Positions 22,153-33,768 of a stretch of DNA of 64,000 nt are shown piece after piece. The translations under genes were made by a program, and so were the position numbers. The notes under the pieces are model-generated. The model searched no databases. It saw only the letters and a program-made list of their open reading frames with translations, and was not told the DNA's origin. The stretch is from positions 11,008,535 through 11,072,534 of the forward strand of contig NC_079209.1 of assembly GCF_026745355.1 (NCBI RefSeq), in the 5' to 3' direction. Source of the DNA: Beta vulgaris subsp. vulgaris (taxonomy: Eukaryota; Streptophyta; Magnoliopsida; Caryophyllales; Amaranthaceae). Position 1 is the first letter of the stretch, and each line of letters begins with the position of its first letter.

Positions 22153-23223
22153 TCTATTATATAAGCCAAGGAAGGAGGTGTGGTGTCCCCATTTGAAATT
22201 ACTATAATACCCTCTAATAAATTACAAAAACTTTTTTTTATAGTAAATTTAAAAATGAAGAATCAATGCAACTTTCCATATGGAATACGTCAAAAATGGA
22301 ATATGCAATCACTATCAATAACTTGACTTGATTGACACAATCAATTCACGAAATTAATTAGAATCCTCAATTAAAAAAAAAGTTAGTGATATATCCTGAG
22401 AACATAATAATTTGTATTTACAAAGTTCAAACAATATGGTTTATTAATATTTACAATAGTTAAAGAACTATAATAAAGCCGCTGATAAAGAATTATTAAA
22501 TTCGACCAAATTTTTCCAACAGTTAAAAATCGGTCACCTTTAGCTAAAAAAGATAATAATATCTACAAAAAAAACCTCAATAATTTTAGATTAAAAACCA
22601 CCTTTTATAATCACTTTTTTGTGAGAAACCACCTTTTACAAAAATTTGGTTAATTAGCCAGCTTTTTGGTTCTTTATTTTGTCGGAAGCCACCACTTGCC
22701 AGAATCCGGCGTTGACCTTGATTTTCTGACGTTGACCATCAGATTTTCGCCATTTTTTTTCCAGATTTTCGCCATTTCTTCCACCTTAGATGTTGGGGGA
22801 TGCGAGGGAGGTGATGGGCTTAAGTCTTGGAGGGTGGGGATGATCGGGGGGGTTGTCGGCGGGTTGCGAGGGAGGAGGGGGGTTGCCGGGGGATACGAGA
22901 GGGAAGGGGGGTTGACGGGGATGCGAGGGGGGAGGGGGGGTTGCCGGGGATGCGAGGGGGAGGGGGGAGAAAGATAAAGGGGGAAATATGGCAAAAATCT
23001 GATGGTCAACGCCGGAAAATCAAGGTCAACACCGGATTCCGGCAAGTGGTGGCTCCCAACAAAAAAAAGAACCAAAAAGGTGGCTAATTAACCAATTTTT
23101 TTTAAAAGGTGGTTTCTCACAAAATAGTGATTATAAAAGGTGGTTTATGACAAATTTTCCAAAAATATACGCCTATTCGTATATAAGATTGTCGACGCAC
23201 GCATCGCGTGCATATACAGCTAG
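22153..23223 (+). mobile_element. Probable non-autonomous Helitron in the MYB-B 3' coding region
   Basis: The 3' end is convincing: a hairpin GCACGCATCGCGTGC, a short spacer, then CTAG followed by T. The 5' end (TCTATTATATAAGCC) is a guess from typical Helitron starts; the base before it is C, not the expected A. A long-TIR foldback element is nested within. MYB-A has no insertion at the matching place (around 1547). No Rep/helicase coding sequence. Confidence 0.5.
22591..23148. mobile_element. Long-TIR foldback element (MULE-like)
   Basis: The arms (about 22594-22760 and 22985-23147) are inverted copies of about 165 bp, beginning AAACCACCTTTTATAATCAC and repeating the GGTTTCTCAC, GGTGGCT and GGTCAACGCCGG blocks. 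The arm sequence is why near-identical short reading frames appear on both strands. The 220-bp centre is strongly G-rich on the plus strand (GGGAGGGGGG runs). No clear 9-bp target duplication seen, so the superfamily is tentative. Confidence 0.7.
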
Positions 23224-23244
23224 TATATATGTATTATAACTTTA

Positions 23245-23502
23245 TCCATACTATTATATTAAAAGGTGTTCCTAAGCAAGGAACTATACCAGAGGTGATA
23301 TCTCTTAGTCTGTTTACTTTATATAAACATGCATATAATATAATAAAAAAAAATGCATCTTATAAAATTTGATCCCTTAACCTCGAGCTTATACACCAAA
23401 ACTTTAACCACCAAACCAAGTAATATCTTGTGTTATATTTAATTATGAAGTAAAATATTAATAAATGAAAATTATAATTGCCTGGGTAGGCTGAAAAACT
23501 AG
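23245..23502 (+). mobile_element. Mini-Helitron 2
   Basis: Starts TCCATACTATTATATTAAAA after A, ends with a small hairpin (GCCTGGGTAGGC) then TGAAAAACTAG before T. 258 bp, similar in size, ends and interior to the 871-1134 element. Non-coding. Confidence 0.6.
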
Positions 23503-23590
23503 TTGTTATTAAATAGTAGTTCATATTTACCGACTAAAGCCCCGTTTAATAGTTGTCGTACAGGCCTCCGTAACGTTTGGGACGGCCCTA

Positions 23591-23799
23591 GCTATTACCC
23601 TTATCAAAGCCAAATTCAGCCAGTGCCACCACTGCCATCCTCACTGTCTTCACTGCCTCCACTGCCGTCGCTACCAGTACCACGATCATCGACACTGCCG
23701 CTACGGCCTTGGCCTCAAAAATCGTATTCACTAATCTGTCAATGGTGGGTGTATTCTGAGGATGTCCATATCAATCAGGTTATATTATTCATTGTTTAA
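23591..23799 (+). pseudogene. Displaced 3' end of MYB-B
   Basis: Reads YYPYQSQIQPVPPLPSS then SLPVPRSSTLPLRPWP, matching the last residues of MYB-A exon 2. In copy B it is separated from exon 2 by about 1.56 kb of inserted DNA, and the frame then runs on to 23799 because the stop context differs. It is coding only if spliced to the upstream exon. The following sequence to 23987 is the shared downstream flank. Confidence 0.7.
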
Positions 23800-24149
23800 C
23801 AAATGATGATAAGATATAGAAGTATATGAATATATGATGAAAAAGAAAGGTGTTTCTATTTTAAGTCTGAAGAAGGGTTTATTCTTAGATGTCCAAGAGT
23901 TGGTCTTTAGAAATTCAATATCTAAAGTAAAGCTTTCATGCCATGAGTTAGAGTCAGAGTTAGAACCATTAAAGTTAGAGTTCATAGCAGTGGCGTATCC
24001 AGGATTTCCCCCACGTGGGTTCGGAATTAACGAGACGTTAAAAAAAAAAAGACCAATTTAAATTGCTTAAAAATAAAATACATCAATTGAAGTTTGAAAT
24101 TACAACCGATAAATACGAGAATAATTTCTTAAATTACAAGAAAAAAAAC

Positions 24150-25548
24150 TAAAAAAATCATTCTACGAGTTTTCATATTTTGAAAGCATTCTAATACATC
24201 ATCATCACTAACTCGAGCAAAAAGATCTCTCTCAAGAAAGATGACTAAACTATCATCCAATAGTTGATCACCCATGCTATTACGCTACTTGTTCTTCACA
24301 TAAGTCATTGAGGAGAACACTCTTTCCACACTTGCCGTCGCCACCGGAAGGATCAATACTAGTCTTACAAGTAAGTAAACTTGTTGATAAGAAGTATGTT
24401 TACCCGTCTCAACAAGCTTCATAGAAAGTTCATTAATATCTTTCAAGTTTTCAAACCTTGCATCTTTCCGCATATCATCATAAAAGAACTCAAGTTCATG
24501 TCGAAGCCTTGTCATATCATTACTTGGAAACTCTTTTGGATAAAATTCGGCAAGTCTAACCAACTTTTGAGTATCAAATGCGACAAATGAATTAACGGGA
24601 TTCAAGCATGCCATACAAATAAGCAACTCTATATTTTCTTCATCAAACCTATTATTAAGCTCTTGAAGTTGCAAATCAATGACACTTAAAAACATCTCAA
24701 CCCGAAAGCGATGCAAATTGGAAACTTTGGCAAAGAAGCGTTTAGATCTTCCCCAAGGAACATACAAATTATCCATATTAAGAACTTCAATATCATGTTT
24801 AGCATAAAAGAAATTACAATATTGCAAAAGTTATCCCATCCATGATCCCTCAACTTTTGTAATCTTTCTTTAGTCAAAGAAACAAATGACATAGCATTAA
24901 CAATATCTTGGTCTCCTCTTTGCAAAGCTTGACACAATTTATCGGTTTGCCCAAATATTTCTAACATCAAATGAATCATGAAAACAAACTCAAATGACTC
25001 AAAAGAGGACATAATAGCAATAACTTTCACACGATCCTCCTTATAAATCTTATTTTCTCCAATTTTCACAAGGACCTTAATGATTGTAAAATACAATGAA
25101 GTGACGTTGTTGATGGTTTTATAGTGTGAACCCCAACGAGTAATCTCACCAGGCCTTCCCAAACCAAGCTCTTGGTTTAACCCATGCCCACTTTCAATTT
25201 CACCCAATTCTAATGCTTCTAGCACTTCTTGAGTTTGTATCTCTCGGATCATTTCTCTTCGCTTACAAGAAACTCCAATAACATTCAACAACATACTAAA
25301 TTGCTCAAAAAGCCAAATACAATCATCATTTTCTTTGGCAACGACAACCAGAGTTGATTGGAGTTGATGAGCAAAACAATGTACATAATAAGCAGAACGA
25401 GTATCTTTCATGAGCAAAGTTTTAAGCCCATTTATCTCCCCCCTCATATTACTTGCTCCATCATAACCTTGACCTCGAACTTTAGACAAACTCAATGAAT
25501 GGTCCATAAGCAACGTCTCGATTGCATTCTTTAATGACAAAGCAGTGG
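24150..25548 (-). pseudogene. hAT transposase, catalytic core to C-terminus
   Basis: Reads KVRGQGYDGASNMRGE and YYVHCFAHQLQ (DUF4371-type RNase H-like core), then through RWGSHYKTI to PVATASVERVFSSMTYVKNK, the hAT C-terminal dimerisation block. A single-base frameshift near 24826 separates two frames, and a TAG at 24285-24287 precedes a conserved end (RNSMGDQLLDDSLV ... MKTRR). The protein would cut and join element ends in the nucleus. The N-terminal half is missing: the frame ends where the LTR-like insert begins. Confidence 0.88.
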
Positions 25549-27480
25549 TGTAACATCCTGTCCGATACAAGGAAGAAAAGAGACAAAAGTAAATGAGATA
25601 AAACAACTAGTGGTAGCGGAAATACCACTAAGACGGAGATGCTACTCTAAGGAGTAGAATTTAAACTAAAAACAAGATGATAACCTCCAAAGATAATATT
25701 TAACTTTCGATAATCGAATAAAAAGGGAAAATGAGGTCCCATACCCTCATTCCCACCAAAGTTCCAAAACAACTATGGAAACTCCAAAAGACCTCAAAAT
25801 AGAGTAATCCAAATCCAAAGGACAAAACCAAAATCAGTGGTTCAAACATTATACAAAACATAAAAGAAAGCTACTTAAGTCCAACTAAGTAACTAGTCCT
25901 AATCCCTGCTTCAAAATACTCGTCCACTATGACTAGCACCACTTTATTCCTCACAAGGTTAAACCGCACAACCCCGGTCCAAACCGTAACGATCCTAAAC
26001 AGTATCACCATCTGCATAATAAATCAACAACTTCCACAATCAGTGGGGAGTAACTAGCAGTTCTCCCAGTCCAAATAGGAACAGATAATAAACTTAAAGA
26101 ATTTAGAAGCAACGCCAAAGAAACACATCACCAAGATATCATACTCACAACGAGATACAAGAAATCATAAGCAACAATTAAGGAAGCTCAATGTTAAACA
26201 AATCCTGGTCAAACCATGCAACAAATGCGGTCATACAAGTCCAAACATAACAGACCATGCCGTATGTGAGTAACCTCATTGGACCATTCCCCCAAGGCCT
26301 ACGTTGCATATTCGAGGACCATGCCGCCCTTTATGAATATCTAAACTCAACGGATCATACCACCCGTGAGTCAACCAATGGACCATACCGCCCAAGGTTA
26401 AGTAACCAATTCCTAGGACCATACCGCCCTTAGGATAATCAAACCCAAATTCCTAGGACCATGTCGTCCAAAGGATCAATCAAACACAAAGACATAATGT
26501 ATACACGACAAGGTATACAAAAGAATCCAATCAACATTCAAACATGGTACACGACAAGGTATACATGAAATCCAAATGACCAAAACATGAGTATACGCGT
26601 CAAGGTATACAAGGGAATCCAAACAACATTCGAGATATATATACGGCAAGGTATATATGCAAATCAATTCCATAAGACATCAAAATCTACATTTTAAGGC
26701 ATATAACACAAAAACGCCATCTGAGCTTAAGCAAGTACCATGGAATGATTTCACACTTTAAGTAAGCATGTATGATCTCTCTCTCTCTCTCTCTCTCTCC
26801 CATTCCACATGTAATATGTACTGTAACATCCCTATAAATACTAGGGAAGACTTGCTGATGAAAAGACGCAACCATAAACAAAAAGACATGCACCATTTTG
26901 CGAAAGAAAAACCTCGTCAGGAAAACTAACGAATGGAAGCTGGCGCTCCCTTGTGGAGCGGGAGCTCCCGGAAGGAGCTGGCACTCCAGACAGGAGCCGG
27001 CGCTCCTCACGGGCAGCTACAGCTCGTAGCTTGCGAGCTATGCTCGTACGCGAGCCAAGACCAACTCAATCCAAACCAAAACGTCACCAACTACACCATT
27101 AACATGAGACACAACCCCAACAACCAAATACTCCAAACTCCAATAAATAAACCAAGTTAGGCCAAATCATTTGAGCAACAAAAGCATCAAATTTGACAAA
27201 CTAACTAGCAAGAACCAACAGCATGATCATAAAAACAAGTTCAATACATGAGAAGTAACACAAAAACAACCATACTTATTATGATACTACGTTAAACTAC
27301 AATAATACAATCACCTAAGTTCTACCTAGCATGATTCTAAGTTCTCTGACGCGATTCTAACACCCCAAGTTCATAATCTATTCCCTTTCGAACTAGAATA
27401 ATGCTAGTTACCTTATTCTTCGAGAGGAATGTAATACAGTGCTTCGATCGTAGTCGAAATGTCTTGTGAATAATCACCAC
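25549..27480 (-). repeat. LTR-like insert (chromodomain-gypsy type) within the hAT
   Basis: Starts TGTAACATCC exactly where the transposase frame breaks; a second TGTAACATCC occurs at 26822. Both resemble the outer end of the LTR at 55734 (TGTAACGCCCC). The body has the same flavour as that LTR and two tandem-repeat blocks: GGACCATACCGCCC units at 26280-26480 and ACGACAAGGTATACA units at 26500-26670. It looks like a solo LTR or two overlapping LTRs in minus orientation. The right edge and target duplication could not be fixed. No coding sequence. Confidence 0.5.
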
Positions 27481-27519
27481 CTTCGTCTCCTACAAACACA
27501 ATCACAACGAACTAATTTG

Positions 27520-27726
27520 TAATGATAAATAATTCACATTAGCATTTGAAGAGCTTGCTCTTTGTGGAGTGTTATGTTGCCTTTGTTGTGAAACTTGTGG
27601 TGGTAGTGAACTAGGGGCACGGGGATGAGATTGAAGTTCATTCTCATCAATTGGAGACTCCCTTGTATTTGGTGAAGAACAAGCGGAAGACTTTTGAGAC
27701 TTCCAAAAATGTTCCAAATTTTTCAT
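27520..27726 (-). pseudogene. hAT transposase N-terminus
   Basis: Starts MKNLEHFWKSQKSSACS, then a Ser/Pro/Gln-rich stretch (SLPPQVSQQRQHNTPQ) typical of the leader of ZMYM1-like hAT transposases. The frame ends before the TTF zinc finger and first half of the DUF4371 domain, which are absent from the element. Confidence 0.6.
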
Positions 27727-28539
27727 CCTTCATTCACAAATTCAATTCAACATCACTAAATTGATTTTGGAATCACTAAATTATACTCTAAAACTGATCT
27801 CTAATTTCTAATGATAAATAATTCAATTCAACAAAGTAAATCTCTAATAACAATATAACATTACCCAAAATTTAAATTAAACTTCAATCACAATTACAAA
27901 TTCATCCATCAAAGAGAGTCTCCATTAATCTCATGGCAATTATAAGACAATTAATAATTTCAATTCATTCAAGCATTGGTAAATGAAAGTTTAAGTAAAG
28001 GAAATTTACCTAAATAAATTCGAGTGTCATCGTGGCAGAAGAGAAATGAGAAATTGGAGTATGCGAGTGTGCGAAGAGTCGAAGACAGAAGTTCTGTCAC
28101 AGAAGAGCCGACTATGCGTCGTGTCGTCGTCGCCTCATCGGAAGGAGAGAGGTCGGCGTCCCGCCGGTGACTGCCGTGAAAGTGGTCGTCTGCCGTCTGG
28201 TGTGGAGTTTTAATTTCTAAACCCTAGTTTTGTGAGAAGTGAGAAAAGAGGAGAGAGAATTAGAGAAAGTCAATTGAGCGAGTTATTGGGGGAAAATAAA
28301 ATTTTTAAAAAGGGGGGGGGGGGGGAGAAGGTTCGAACTCGGGAACATAGGTCACAAGGCTGGAGAGTTTAATGACAACACGCGAAACCACTGAGCCACT
28401 CATATTCTATCCTAAATATTACGCTCTTCCTTGCATTTAACCTTGTTTCATTTTATTTTATTTTATTTTCCCAAAATTTTCTTTGTTTTTTTTTGTGGGT
28501 TCAGCAGAACCCACTAAACCCACACTAGATCCGCCCCTG
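27727..28539 (-). other. hAT 5' untranslated region with SINE-like block
   Basis: Non-coding. Contains a G homopolymer (about 28312-28324) and, on the minus strand at about 28400-28325, a tRNA-like pair of boxes (TGGCTCAGTGGTTT and GAGTTCGAACC). No gene seen. Confidence 0.5.
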
Positions 28540-28627
28540 GTTCATAGGATTACGTATATAAGAAATATGCTTGTAAGTTGTAAATATAATATAAATGAAT
28601 TCTACTATGCTGCTCCACTTTTCTAGT

Positions 28628-28945
28628 TATTGAAAATATGGTTGTTATGCAAATTCTGTAATATTGCTGAATACAAGTAGTAATGTTACAGCTGTAGTTT
28701 ATTTGTTTCTTTTAGTGATCCTAGGCTGCATGATTATGTGAGGACCACTTGTGTGGGATAATTTTTGTCCTTTTGTACACATATTCTTAGGTTTGTTAGA
28801 TGTTGATGTATATATATACCTAGGATGTTTGTTTGCGCCGTTTTCATCACAAAATTAGTGAGAAAACATTGAGTGAAATACAAAAGAAACTAGAAGCAAG
28901 TTGTTGTTGTCAAAGAGAGAAAATTTGAGTCTTTAAAATTCTTTA
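28628..28945 (+). repeat. Copia-1B 5' LTR
   Basis: 318 bp, from TATTGAAAATATGG to AATTCTTTA, with a TATA-like tract near 28809. The following primer site (TGGTTTCAACAC) has lost the AGAGC end seen in copy A. Confidence 0.9.
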
Positions 28946-29047
28946 TGGTTTCAACACAGGAATTTTAATTCTTGATCCTTGTTTTGAGTGTTTTAAAGGC
29001 TCTTGTTTTAAACTAAAAAACTCAATTAAAGTTTTTTGTCTTTGAAA

Positions 29048-30660
29048 TGGCTTGTGTTGAAACCAAAAACAACAAAGACAACAATTTAAATCCATGCAAA
29101 TTAAAGATCCCCTCTTTGTTGTTGTTAATGAAAATGCTGCAACGCCTTTATAAGGAATATTCTTTGATGGTGAAAATTTCTTTAATTGGAATAACAGTAT
29201 CAGAATACCACTTGGTGCTAAAAACAAACTAGGTTTTCTTGAAGGGAAACACAAGAAACCTACCACTAGAGCTGATGCAATTCAGAAGTGGACAAGGTGT
29301 GCTTATATGGTGAGATCATGGATTCTTGCTACCATCAAACCTGAAATTGCAAGCAGTCTTGTTAGTATGCAATCTAAGAGCAGATTGTGGGGAGAAATAG
29401 TTGAGAGGTATGGACAGACAAATGCCCCTCAACTATATCAACTGAAGACTGAACTATGGGATCTTAATTCTTGTAGACTCGAGGAACTGTGGGAACAGAT
29501 AGATGAGTTGGAAGATGTTCCAGAATGTACATGTGGAGCCATGTGGAAGTGTACCTGTGATCTTCACGTTGAAGTCTCTCAAAGAGATTCAAATAACAAA
29601 CTGATGAAGTTTTAAAATGGTTTCAATGATGGTATGAACAAACGAAAATAAACATTCTCAGCATGGATCCCTTGATGGCTGTGAACAAGGCTTATAACCT
29701 TGTTATGCAAGTTGAGAAGCAGAAGCAACTTGCTACTCAGATGAGTCTTGGAGTTGAAATGAGTGCCTTGGCAGTCAACAGACACAGTCATATATAGCCT
29801 TGCACCTCTTCAAAACTCTCAAAAGAAAGACTACAAAAAAATGAAGATGCAAGAATATAAGAAAATGAAGATGGAAAGGAAGTAAAAAATGCAACCATTG
29901 TGGATGAAAGGACATGTAAAGGAGGAGTGCTTTGAAATCAATAGGTATCCAGAATGGTTCAAGCAACTAGGGGTGTTCGCGGTTTGGGTTGGTGCGGTTT
30001 GGGATGTAGCCCAACCCAAACCGCAAATATACGGTTTGAAAATTTTCCAACCAACCGACCGAATTTTTCCCAAACCAACCCAACCCAAACCGGCAAAACG
30101 GTTTGGTGCGGTTTGGGTTGCGGTTTAACCATTTTTTCCTCCGCGACATTACTTTTGTAATCTAAGATAAAAAAAATTCGTTAATAAGAGTCCAAATAGA
30201 TATGAAGTTGAATGCATAATTAAACATATATAATGATTTATCAAAAATGTTCAAGTTTTTTACCTCGAACTTCTTTTTTCAATTTTATACTTGTATGTCA
30301 CCTTCATAAGTTATTTAATTTTATTTTTTTAAAAAAATATGTAACATTGCGGTTTGCGGTGCGGTTTTGGTTTACAAAAATTAAAACCCAACCCAAACCG
30401 CAAACCGCGGTTTGCTTGAAATCATAACCAAACCGCAATTTTAAAACCACAACCAACCCAAACCGCGAAAAAACGGTTTGGGTTGCGGTTTGGTGCGGTC
30501 CAGACCGCACTTTGAACAGCCCTACAAGCAACCCAAGGGAAAGACTTGGTACAAGGAAGCTGCCAACATGTCTATGCAGGAGGAAGAAGTTGCAGGAAAC
30601 ATCCTTCTTGATCATGCCTCACTAAGAGAAGGAAACATTAGTAAGCTTGACAAAATGTAG
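29048..30660 (+). pseudogene. Copia-1B gag remnant, split by a hAT MITE
   Basis: Starts MACVETKNNKDNN, parallel to MAGAGTHNN in copy A, and quickly frameshifts. PEIASSLVSMQSKSRLWGEI and LYQLKTELWDL are readable. A stretch just after WDLN is deleted relative to copy A. The knuckle region (HVKEECFEINRYPEWFKQ) is interrupted by the MITE at 29968. Confidence 0.83.
29968..30524. mobile_element. hAT-type MITE with repeated GGTTTGGGTTGCGG motifs
   Basis: Ends TAGGGGTGTTC and GAACAGCCCTA are inverted copies. The 8-bp target duplication CAAGCAAC is at 29960-29967 and 30525-30532; the unfilled site is at 3285-3292 in copy A. Near each end many direct and inverted copies of AACCCAAACCGC form subterminal repeats. 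557 bp, non-coding. Confidence 0.92.
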
Positions 30661-33600
30661 TTTCTTTTTTTGTTCAGGACCTGATGAAATTGATCGGAGA
30701 TAAGCAGAGTGGAGAAGGAACAAGTTTCAGCAACTTTGTAGGTAAAGTTACAGCAAATATTGCTAGCTATGTTCATGATCATGTGAAATCAGACACTTGG
30801 CTGATAGACTCAGGAGCAAGTGATCACATTACTGGGAGTAGAAAACTTCTAATTAACATAAAAAATGTAAAGGGTACTGTAAAGTGGGATTGCCTGATGG
30901 AAGCATCAAGATATTGAGAGAAATGGGAGATGTTAGGTTGAATGAAGGAATCATGTTGTATGATGTTTTGTACACAAATGATTTTAAACATAACTTTCTT
31001 TATGTGAGCAAGTTGTTGAAACAATGTGACAAGGAACTTGTTTTTGACAGGGATGGATGCTCATTACAGGACCATATCACTAAGAAGGGTGTGGAACTTG
31101 GAAAGAGTGATAATGATTTATACAATTTGATAGAAGGAAGGTCTGCTGACAAGAACGAAGAAGGACGATACTCTAGAAGACAAGAGAAAGGAAATGCAAA
31201 TGCTTGATCGTAATAAAATAAAGTAGGAAAACTGAATCTTATTCATGCTAGATTGTGTCATGTATCTGTGTGTAATGCAACATTTACAATTTTGTAAGTG
31301 TGATGAATTGAATGAGTACTTTTGTGATACATGTTCTGTTGTAAAGCATCATAGACAACCTTTTGTGCCTAGTAAGTCTGTTACTAGCAACATATTTGAC
31401 TTGATTCATGTGGACTTATGGGTCCCTACAGGGTTAAGCCCATCACAGGTGCTAGTTACATCTTGACCATTGTGGATGATTTTAGTAGAGCAACTTGGAC
31501 ACATCTCTTGTCCAACAAAGAACAAGTGAGAGCAACCTTAACAAGTTTTCTTTGCTATGTTGAGAATCACTTTAATACCAAAGTTAAAACTTTGAGGAGT
31601 GACAATGGGACTGAAATATTTCAGTTTAAATCACTAGTAGAGAAACGTCGATTTGCGTCGGACCTGGGACCCCTATTTGCGTCAGACATAGGTCCGACGG
31701 TACAGGTCTCGGCGTAAATGACCAATAAGTGATCTGGGTCGTATCAGGAAACGAGCAGATATTTTAACCATTTGTGTCGCACGTAGCATATGGTGCGACG
31801 CAAATGTTTGCTCGCAGAGTACACAAGGTGCGACGCAGATAGTTCTGAAAAGTACCAACAAAGCAGTCCGAACCATGCTAATTCCCTTAAGATTATCTGC
31901 GTCGCACACAACACAACATGCGACGCAGATGAATCTTAAGCTTTTATATTTTGTCCATTTCAGCTTTATATTTTTGTTTTTCTTTTCATATACTAAATCT
32001 TAAACTAAATGAACATTAATAATGTAAAGTATTTTATATTAATAATCTCAAAAATGTATTACAAAATTTAGGATGAGAGACAAAAATATGTAAACTAAAT
32101 GTAATCAAATTACATTGCAAATGTAAAAAAAAATGAGCCGCTGCCGAAATTTTCGACGAAGAAGACTTCGACAAGAACAAATTACACAGATCTGCAAATG
32201 AAAATAAGAATTTCAGAGAATAATTAAAAAGAAAATACTAGACCAGGATAAATGCCAAAAAAAAAGTAAGTACAAAATCAGATATAAAAAACAAAAAAAC
32301 AAAAGGCCATAAATTTCAGATGCATGAACTGAATCTAGAACATTTTTTTTTCAGATCCGATAATTAAAACATAAAAATTAGATCTAAAAAATTAAAAACG
32401 GAATAGACTACATAAACGCCAAAAAAAACAGAAAATTAGATCTAAAAAATGAAAAAATGAAAAAACAAAATTGTAGATCTTAAAACAAAAAATTGTAGAC
32501 TACGAAATTATAAAATCAGATTGAAAAATTGAAACAAAAAACCGAACCTGTCAAAAGTGAGGGAGAAAGATCTTTAAATGGTTTTCAAGGAGAGAGAAAG
32601 AGTATTCAATTTTTTCGACTGAGACGCACGAAGAAACTCAAAGAAGTCGCCGGAGATTATACTCGAAGAAGAAGCCAATAAGCGTTGTTCGTTGCGATTC
32701 TACCAATTTGTTCGCCGGAGATCTTCAATTTTTTCGCCTGAGGCGCGGCGCGGCGGTTTGAGTGGGAGAAAGAGAGAGAGAGAGAGAGGGTTTGAGGGTT
32801 TGAGGCTGAGAGAGAGAGAGACAATGGTTTGAGGGTGAGAGAGAGACAGGTTTGAGGGTTTGCGGCAGGGAGGGAGGGAGAGAGAGAGAGACGGGTTTGA
32901 GGGTTTGAGGGTTTGAGGGAGGAAGAGAGAGAGACGAGTTTGAGGGTGTGTTTTTAGGGTTTGAGGAATTTAAAAGGAGAGGGAGAGGCCCTATATTTAA
33001 AAAAAAGTGAGTTGGGTCTTTTGGGCTGATCTGCGTCGGATGGGCCAAAAGGTCCAACGCAAATTACACTTTTGCCACACACATGAGTTAAGTGCGACGC
33101 AGACATGGCCTCAAATTTTGTCAATTGAATGCAGCGATGTGCGTCGGATGGGCCTCAGTGTCCGACACAGATGAGTTTTATGTGTCGCACATCAATAGGG
33201 TACGACGCATATAGCTCGTATCTGGTGCTTATGCATTGATGTTTTGCGTCGCGCGCTCCATAGCATGCGACGCAAATTATGTTTTTGCGTCGTTTTGCCT
33301 TCCATGCGACGCGAATGGGGTGACGCAAATCGTCCTTTTTCTACTAGTAAATGTAGTGAGATTCTTGCTAAAAGAGGTATCATTCACCAAAGAAGTATTA
33401 CAGGTATACCTCAGCAAAATGCCAGGGTGGAAAAGAAGCATATATATCTTCTAGATACAACTAGAGCTATTAAGCTCCATGCTGGGTTGCCTGCTTACCA
33501 ATGGGGTGAGTGCATCCTAGCAGCCAGTCACCTCATCAATCCCCTTCCCAATAGAGTAATAAACTGGGAAACTCCCTACAAGAAATTAATGAAGAAAGAA

Positions 33601-33768
33601 GTTGATTATGATCACTTGAGAGTTATTGGGTGTCTATATTATGCAAACCCCAGTAAGAAACCCTCTGACAAGTTTGCGGCCAGAGGTATCAGATGCATTC
33701 TAGTGGGGTATCCACACAATAAAAAAGGGTGTAAACTCTTAGACTTGCAAAACAAAAAGTATTTGTGA
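30661..33768 (+). pseudogene. Copia-1B protease and integrase remnant, split by CACTA
   Basis: Protease motif WLIDSGASDHITGS near 30800; integrase blocks CDTCSVVKHHRQPF, LIHVDLW and LRSDNGTEIF before the CACTA; then ILAKRGIIHQRSI, QNARVEKKHIYLLD and YKKLMKKEVDYDHLRVIGC after it (33350-33768). A one-base loss after VDLW and other indels break the frame. Confidence 0.85.
31632..33349. mobile_element. Non-autonomous CACTA element 1 in Copia-1B
   Basis: Begins CACTAGTAGAGAAACG; the far end is CTACTAGT plus A where a terminal G is expected. AAT is duplicated at 31629-31631 and 33350-33352, single at 4337-4339 in copy A. The arms are crowded with TGCGTCGCAC and GTGCGACGCA motifs in both orientations. 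The interior is AT-rich, followed by a GAGAGAGA and GGGTTTGAGG tract near 32760-32960. No transposase; 1,718 bp. Confidence 0.9.

Larger units (their letters stand above)
23988..28539 (-). mobile_element. hAT transposon (ZMYM/DUF4371-type transposase), nested LTR DNA inside
   Basis: Ends CAGTGGCGTATCCAGG and (reverse strand) CAGGGGCGGATCTAG are matching terminal inverted repeats. The 8-bp target duplication GTTCATAG sits at 23980-23987 and 28540-28547, and unit A has a single GTTCATAG at 1926-1933. Transposase pieces on the minus strand flank an LTR-like insert. The element entered unit B after the duplication. Confidence 0.92.

Noticed and set aside
22666..23075. Two matching reading frames on opposite strands starting MVL(Y/F)FVGSHHLPESG
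   Set aside because: They are the same arm read from both ends of a palindromic transposon, not genes.
28312..28324. Run of G bases as a functional quadruplex
   Set aside because: A single homopolymer in the hAT leader; its length may be an assembly artefact.
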